Assembly: GCF_900106845.1 (NCBI RefSeq)
Contig: NZ_LT629850.1
Coordinates: forward strand, 240,747 to 304,746
Length of the DNA: 64,000 bases
Source: Romboutsia timonensis
GTDB lineage: Bacteria > Bacillota > Clostridia > Peptostreptococcales > Peptostreptococcaceae
Reading direction: 5' to 3'
A model generated the notes under the pieces. It worked only from the letters and a program-made list of their open reading frames with translations. It did not search any database and had not been told where the DNA came from. Below are positions 59,527 through 64,000 of the stretch, one piece after another. The position numbers and the translations under genes are program-made. Position 1 is the first letter of the stretch; the number at the start of each line of letters is the position of its first letter.

Positions 59527-60403
59527 AAGTATCAGATATAGGGTTTTCAAAATTATGGATTGTAGGATTATAATTACTTGGAGAAACACCATATACCTTT
59601 TTAAATGCTCTTACAAAACTTGAATAGTCATTAAACCCACATCTAGAACATACACTACTCATACTTAAACCATCAGATATAAGAGACCTTGCAAGTATGA
59701 GTCTTTTTTGTACGACATAATTATGAATAGAGCTTCCTATTTGATTTTTGAATTTTCTCATAAGATAATATTTACTTATAAAAAATTCTGAAGCTATAGT
59801 ATCTATAGATAAATCATTTTCTAGATTAGAGTTTATATAATTTAAAACGCCCTCTATTGTTTTATCATATTGAATATCTTCGATATCTCTATTTTTATCG
59901 CTATTTAAAAATAACCTATTCATTAAAACCATTAATTGCACAAATAATGATTCTTTTAAAATCTCACTTCCAAATTCATTACTATTATTGCAATTTTGTA
60001 TATCTTGAATTAGATTTTTTATAATCTCAATTGATTTCATATTTAATCTAAGTAAATTATAATTATTTTTAATTGCTACCTCGAAGCATTTAAGTAGATC
60101 ATTATTACCTTGAGCATATTTTGCCATAAAATCTGGATTTAACCATATAACTATACGCTCATAGTACTTATTTGGGTTTACTACTGGCTTGTGAATTTCA
60201 TTTTTATTTACAAATAAAATATCCCATGGTTTTAAGATATAGGCTTTACCTTCTATATAATAAGTTAAATCACCATCAATTAAAATTACTATTTTACTGA
60301 AATCATGATGATGATATTCAAATTTAATATCTTTCTTATCTCTAATATGGAAGATTTTAAAATTGTCATTTAAGTAACCAACTTTGTTATTTATATCTTT
60401 CAT
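59525..60403 (-). CDS. AraC-family transcriptional regulator with cupin domain
   Basis: 292-residue regulator. An N-terminal cupin ligand-binding domain (about 25-105, with FEYHHHDFSKIVILIDG and KPWDILFVNKNEIHKPV) is followed by a two-helix-turn-helix AraC DNA-binding domain (about 190-285: IASEFFISKYYLMRKFKN and CGFNDYSSFVRAFKKVYGVSPSNY). The family usually activates transport or catabolic genes in response to a sugar or amino acid. No target is obvious; ptsG is convergent and has its own controls. ATG 60403 has GGTAGGTGG upstream on the minus strand. Confidence 0.9.
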   Translation of the reverse strand: MKDINNKVGYLNDNFKIFHIRDKKDIKFEYHHHDFSKIVILIDGDLTYYIEGKAYILKPWDILFVNKNEIHKPVVNPNKYYERIVIWLNPDFMAKYAQGNNDLLKCFEVAIKNNYNLLRLNMKSIEIIKNLIQDIQNCNNSNEFGSEILKESLFVQLMVLMNRLFLNSDKNRDIEDIQYDKTIEGVLNYINSNLENDLSIDTIASEFFISKYYLMRKFKNQIGSSIHNYVVQKRLILARSLISDGLSMSSVCSRCGFNDYSSFVRAFKKVYGVSPSNYNPTIHNFENPISDT

Positions 60404-60572
60404 AATCCACCTACCTTCTAAATTAGATTATAGAGCATTTTTTGCAATATAACAAGCAACTTAAGCAATGTACATAGTAATTTTGTATTTATATAATAAT
60501 AAATATAGGTTTAATATTTGAATTAAAGCATAATTATATATAGATTAATATAAAATTTGGAGGGAAAAATAA

Positions 60573-62027
60573 GTGAAGTTAAATGATTTATTAAAAGGAA
60601 TAAATATACTTAGTGTAAATGGTGACTTAAATATAGACATAAATAACATAGCATATGACTCAAGAAAAGTTAAAGAAAATACATTATTTATATGTATAAA
60701 AGGATTCAACTCAGATGGTCATAAATATATAGAAAGTGCTATAGAAAAAGGTGCTAAAGCATTTTTAGTACAGGAAGATATAAATATAGAAGGATATACT
60801 TTTATAAAAGTAGAGGATACTAGAGCATCTATGGCAAATGTTGCTGATAATTTTTATAACAATCCATCAAAAGAATTAGGAGTTATAGGAGTTACAGGAA
60901 CTAATGGTAAAACAAGTATAACAACTTTCTTAAGTGAGATATTAAGTTCAAATAATAAAAAAGTAGGTCTTGTAGGAACTATAAAAATATTTGATGGTGA
61001 TAAAGAAGTTGAATCTAGTTCAACAACTCCTGAAAGCATAGATTTACAAAAGCATTTTAGAACTATGATTGATAATGGATGTGACTATTGTGCAATGGAA
61101 GTATCATCTCATTCATTAGTATTAAATAGAGTAGATGAGACAGAATTTAAATTAGGAATATTTACAAACTTAACTCCAGAGCACTTAGATTTCCATAAAG
61201 ATTTAGAAGATTACAGAAATGCAAAGGAAAAATTATTCTATAAAACGACTACAGCAAATATAATAAATATAGATGATGAAGGTGGAGCTAAAATATATGA
61301 AAATATAAAATCTTTAAGTACACCTTGCTATACTTATGGAATAGATAATAAAGCAGACTTTATGGCAAAAAATATAAAAATAGATGCACGTGGAGTATCT
61401 TATACATTAGTAACTCCAACATATGAAGAAGAAATATTTGTGCCAGTACCAGGTAAATTTACAGTTTACAATACTTTAGCAGTAATAGCAGCTTGTTACA
61501 TGTTAAATATACCTAAAGAAATAGTTAAAGAAAGCTTAGGAAAAACTAAGGGTGTTGCAGGAAGATTTGAAACAATAACTAATGATAAGGGAATAAGTGT
61601 TATAGTTGATTATGCACATACTCCAGATGCATTAGAAAATATATTAAATACTGCAAAAGGATTTGCTAAGTCTAATATAATAACTGTATTTGGGTGTGGT
61701 GGAGATAGAGATACAACTAAGAGACCTTTAATGGGAGCAATAGCACAAAAATTATCAGATGTATGTATAGTAACTTCTGATAACCCAAGAACTGAAGATC
61801 CACAGCTTATAATAGAAGATATATTAAAAGGATTAGATAAAAATAAAGAAAATTATAGAGTAGTTGTAGATAGAAGAGAAGCTATAAAAGAAGCTATAGA
61901 AATGGCTCAAAAAGATGATATAGTAATCATTGCAGGAAAAGGACATGAAAATTATCAAATTTTAGGAAAAGTTAAGCATCATTTTGATGATAAGGAAATA
62001 GCACAGGAGTTTTTAAATAATAAATAG
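60573..62027 (+). CDS. murE: UDP-MurNAc-L-Ala-D-Glu:meso-diaminopimelate ligase
   Basis: Cytosolic ATP-dependent ligase of peptidoglycan synthesis that adds the third residue of the stem peptide. 484 residues. Mur ligase P-loop GVTGTNGKTSITTF near 106, VDYAHTPDALEN and the diamino-acid-binding motif TSDNPRTEDP, where DNPR marks meso-DAP rather than lysine specificity. The wall therefore probably has meso-DAP. Start is GTG at 60573 with TTTGGAGGG upstream; no ATG suits. It is not in a dcw cluster here. The symporter gene follows after 18 bases and may be co-transcribed. Confidence 0.95.
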   Translation: MKLNDLLKGINILSVNGDLNIDINNIAYDSRKVKENTLFICIKGFNSDGHKYIESAIEKGAKAFLVQEDINIEGYTFIKVEDTRASMANVADNFYNNPSKELGVIGVTGTNGKTSITTFLSEILSSNNKKVGLVGTIKIFDGDKEVESSSTTPESIDLQKHFRTMIDNGCDYCAMEVSSHSLVLNRVDETEFKLGIFTNLTPEHLDFHKDLEDYRNAKEKLFYKTTTANIINIDDEGGAKIYENIKSLSTPCYTYGIDNKADFMAKNIKIDARGVSYTLVTPTYEEEIFVPVPGKFTVYNTLAVIAACYMLNIPKEIVKESLGKTKGVAGRFETITNDKGISVIVDYAHTPDALENILNTAKGFAKSNIITVFGCGGDRDTTKRPLMGAIAQKLSDVCIVTSDNPRTEDPQLIIEDILKGLDKNKENYRVVVDRREAIKEAIEMAQKDDIVIIAGKGHENYQILGKVKHHFDDKEIAQEFLNNK

Positions 62028-62045
62028 AAATAAAGGAGAGAGAGT

Positions 62046-63302
62046 ATGAAATCATTTTGGAATAATTATAAGTCTTCTATAGTATTGCTAGGAGCTATAT
62101 TACTAGGTGGTATAGTAGGCGCAACTATGGGAGAAAAAGCAGTAGTTTTAAAACCTATAGGAGAATTATTCTTAAACTTATTATTCATGACATTAGTACC
62201 ATTAGTATTTTTCAGTGTTACATCTGCAATAGCTAATATGGGCGGAGGAATGCAGAGATTAGGAAAGATACTAAAGAGTATAGTTATAGTATTTTTAGGA
62301 ACGGCTTTAGTTGCTGCTGTTATAGGATTAGTTGGAGTACTTTTAATGAATCCAACAAAAGGATTAGATACATCATTATTTAAAGATATAATATCATCTG
62401 CTAACGATAGTTCAGCAACAGAAAAAGTAGGATTATTACAACAAATAGTAAATACATTCACTGTAAATGACTTCTCATTATTATTATCTAGATCAAATAT
62501 GTTACAATTAATAGTATTCTCAATATTATTTGGTATAGGTACTTTAATGGCAGGAGAATCTGGAAAGTCAATAGCTAAGTTTGTTCAATCAGGTTCAGCA
62601 GTTATGATGAAAGTAATCAATATAATAATGATGGCAGCACCAATAGGACTTGGATGTTACTTTGCCAATGTTATAGGAGAGTTAGGATCACAGTTATTAT
62701 CAGGGTACTTAAGAGTAACTATATTATACTTAATATTAACAGCAGTAATTTACTTTGGTTTATTTACTTTATATGCATTTATAGCTGGTGGAAAAGATGG
62801 AATAAAGGCATTCTGGTCAAATGCAGTATCTCCAACAGTTACATCATTAGCAACTTGTTCAAGTGCAGCTTCAATACCTGTAAACTTAGATGTAACTAAG
62901 AAAATGGGTGTTCCAGAAGATATAGCAGAAACTGTTATACCATTAGGAGCTAATGTTCACAAAGATGGTTCAGTTGTAACTGGCGTATTAAAAATAGCAT
63001 TTTTATTAGGATTATTAGGAACTAATATGAATACTATTCCAATGATGTTAGCTATATTAGGTGTTGCATTTATAAACGGTGCAGTTATGGGAGCTATACC
63101 AGGTGGTGGATTTATGAGTGAAATGTTAATAGTAAGTGCATTTGGAATAGATCCAGCATTACTTCCAATAATAGTTGTTATAGGAACAATATTAGATGCT
63201 CCTGCAACATTATTAAACTCAACTGAAAATACAGTATGTGCTATGCTTGTAGCAAGACTTGTAGAAGGTAAGGATTGGTTAAAAAATAAAATAAATAATT
63301 AA
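62046..63302 (+). CDS. Dicarboxylate/amino acid:cation symporter (DAACS), second copy
   Basis: 418-residue carrier of the same family as the gene at 31795 but clearly diverged. Signature blocks: LFLNLLFMTLVPLVFFSVTSAI near 40-60, TSLATCSSAASIPVNLD near 275, and the C-terminal APATLLNSTENTVCAMLVARL. It probably imports glutamate, aspartate or a related substrate with Na+ or H+. ATG 62046 follows AAAGGAGAGAG. The 18-base gap behind murE and the absence of a terminator suggest a shared transcript, though the functions are not obviously linked (D-Glu supply is a guess). Confidence 0.9.
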   Translation: MKSFWNNYKSSIVLLGAILLGGIVGATMGEKAVVLKPIGELFLNLLFMTLVPLVFFSVTSAIANMGGGMQRLGKILKSIVIVFLGTALVAAVIGLVGVLLMNPTKGLDTSLFKDIISSANDSSATEKVGLLQQIVNTFTVNDFSLLLSRSNMLQLIVFSILFGIGTLMAGESGKSIAKFVQSGSAVMMKVINIIMMAAPIGLGCYFANVIGELGSQLLSGYLRVTILYLILTAVIYFGLFTLYAFIAGGKDGIKAFWSNAVSPTVTSLATCSSAASIPVNLDVTKKMGVPEDIAETVIPLGANVHKDGSVVTGVLKIAFLLGLLGTNMNTIPMMLAILGVAFINGAVMGAIPGGGFMSEMLIVSAFGIDPALLPIIVVIGTILDAPATLLNSTENTVCAMLVARLVEGKDWLKNKINN

Positions 63303-63309
63303 TATACAT

Positions 63310-63338
63310 AAGAGTGCTAAATGCACTCTTATTTTTTG
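63310..63338 (+). terminator. Terminator after the murE-symporter unit
   Basis: AAGAGTGC with GCACTCTT, 5-base loop, ATTTTTTG tail. Confidence 0.85.
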
Positions 63339-63430
63339 TTATATATCATTAATAATAAATATTGATTTATATAGAATAATCTAGTAAATTAAAACTTGGT
63401 TTAAAGTAAAGAGTATTTAAGGAGTAACAT

Positions 63431-64000
63431 ATGGATAAAAGCACTATATTTTTACAATTACTTGAAAAATCAAGTTTAACAATAGTATTATTTATAATAA
63501 TTACTAAAATAAAAGGATTTAAGTATATATTTCAAAAGGAAAATTATAAATTAAAGGATTTATTAGTTATATCATTAATATTTACTGATTTAGCTATACT
63601 TGGTACATATAATGGAATAGATGTACAAGGGTCTCTTGCAAATACGAGAATAATAGCCATTGTATCAGGTGGAGTTTTATTTGGACCATTAGTTGGTATA
63701 ACTTCAGGTATTATATCTGGTTTTCATAGATATATAATAGATATTGGAGGTATAACAGCTTTTCCATGTTTTATATCTTCTATATTTGCAGGAGTACTAT
63801 CTGGATTTTTTTATCAAAAAATTAGTAGCAGATATAAGTGGGTGTATGGAATAGCATGTGGAGTAATATCCGAGAGTTTTTCTATGATTTTAATATATTT
63901 CTTATCAAAACCTCATAATATTGCAATTGGAATAATAAAAAAGATTTATATACCAATGATTGTTGGACAAATTAGTATAGGTTTTCTAATATCTATAGTT
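63431..64000 (+). CDS. LytS/YehU-type sensor histidine kinase, N-terminal part (cut by window end)
   Basis: Open frame of 190 codons from ATG 63431 with AAGGAGT upstream, running off the window. The visible part is the 5TMR-LYT membrane region: about five or six helices with the family pattern NTRIIAIVSGGVLFGP, SGIISGFHRYIIDIGG and FAGVLSGFFYQK. A GAF and a histidine kinase domain are expected beyond the end. LytS-type sensors with a LytR-type response regulator control murein hydrolase or pyruvate-responsive genes in other Firmicutes. Confidence 0.85.
   Translation, partial: MDKSTIFLQLLEKSSLTIVLFIIITKIKGFKYIFQKENYKLKDLLVISLIFTDLAILGTYNGIDVQGSLANTRIIAIVSGGVLFGPLVGITSGIISGFHRYIIDIGGITAFPCFISSIFAGVLSGFFYQKISSRYKWVYGIACGVISESFSMILIYFLSKPHNIAIGIIKKIYIPMIVGQISIGFLISIV

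Overview
The window is chromosomal DNA of a low-GC, spore-forming anaerobe. Pyruvate:ferredoxin oxidoreductase, a class III fructose-bisphosphatase, an alpha/beta-type spore protein, two proteins with three CWB2 wall-binding repeats each, and a CamA-type DNA methyltransferase together point to family Peptostreptococcaceae, a relative of Clostridioides difficile. As I recall it, the order wall proteins, amidase, camA, ptsH, ptsI resembles the C. difficile chromosome, but the proteins differ clearly from my memory of the C. difficile ones, so I infer another genus (Paraclostridium, Paeniclostridium, Romboutsia or similar). Species is not settled.

Layout. 1-19.9 kb is a cell-surface region: glycosyltransferases, a nucleotide-sugar dehydratase, a MurJ-type flippase, two CWB2 wall hydrolase-like proteins, an NlpC/P60 peptidase, an LCP ligase and an MBOAT/DHHW acyltransferase pair. 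An IS3-family element sits between the NlpC/P60 and LCP genes. 20-26 kb holds a divergent UppS-like protein, a wall amidase, and a same-strand cluster of patatin, CamA, small protein and patatin. 26-31.5 kb carries ptsH, ptsI, a LacI-type regulator and a T-box(Asn)-controlled asnA. 31.8-41 kb is mixed metabolism and transport, including a MATE pump with a MerR-type promoter, a PAP2 phosphatase gene split by an IS30-family element, and a spore protein with a 56-residue neighbour. 41-47.7 kb has a GAF/PP2C phosphatase, a flavodoxin-like protein and an overlapping aroC-aroB-aroA run. 47.9-56 kb has pduL, an HxlR regulator, deoC, nifJ and fbp. 56-59.5 kb is a glucose-type PTS module with its own antiterminator, two RAT/terminator switches and a cre site. 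The window ends with an AraC regulator, murE, a cation symporter and the 5' end of a LytS-type sensor.

How it works together. The left part makes, exports, anchors and trims wall polymers; the CWB2 proteins bind the anionic wall polymer that LCP enzymes attach. The right part is sugar uptake and fermentation: EIIA/EIIBC with HPr and EI import sugar, catabolite and antiterminator control set expression, and PFOR plus PduL can turn pyruvate into acetyl phosphate. The orphan methyltransferase lies between the two blocks without a visible restriction partner, which suggests epigenetic regulation rather than restriction.

Most notable points: the CamA ortholog with flanking patatins; a PAP2 gene cut by an IS30 element whose removal would restore the frame exactly; a degenerate intergenic repeat family in at least five places; a UppS paralogue with a changed metal-binding motif; and several well-formed operators (MerR-type, HxlR-type, cre, RAT, T-box). 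No rRNA, tRNA or CRISPR array was seen.
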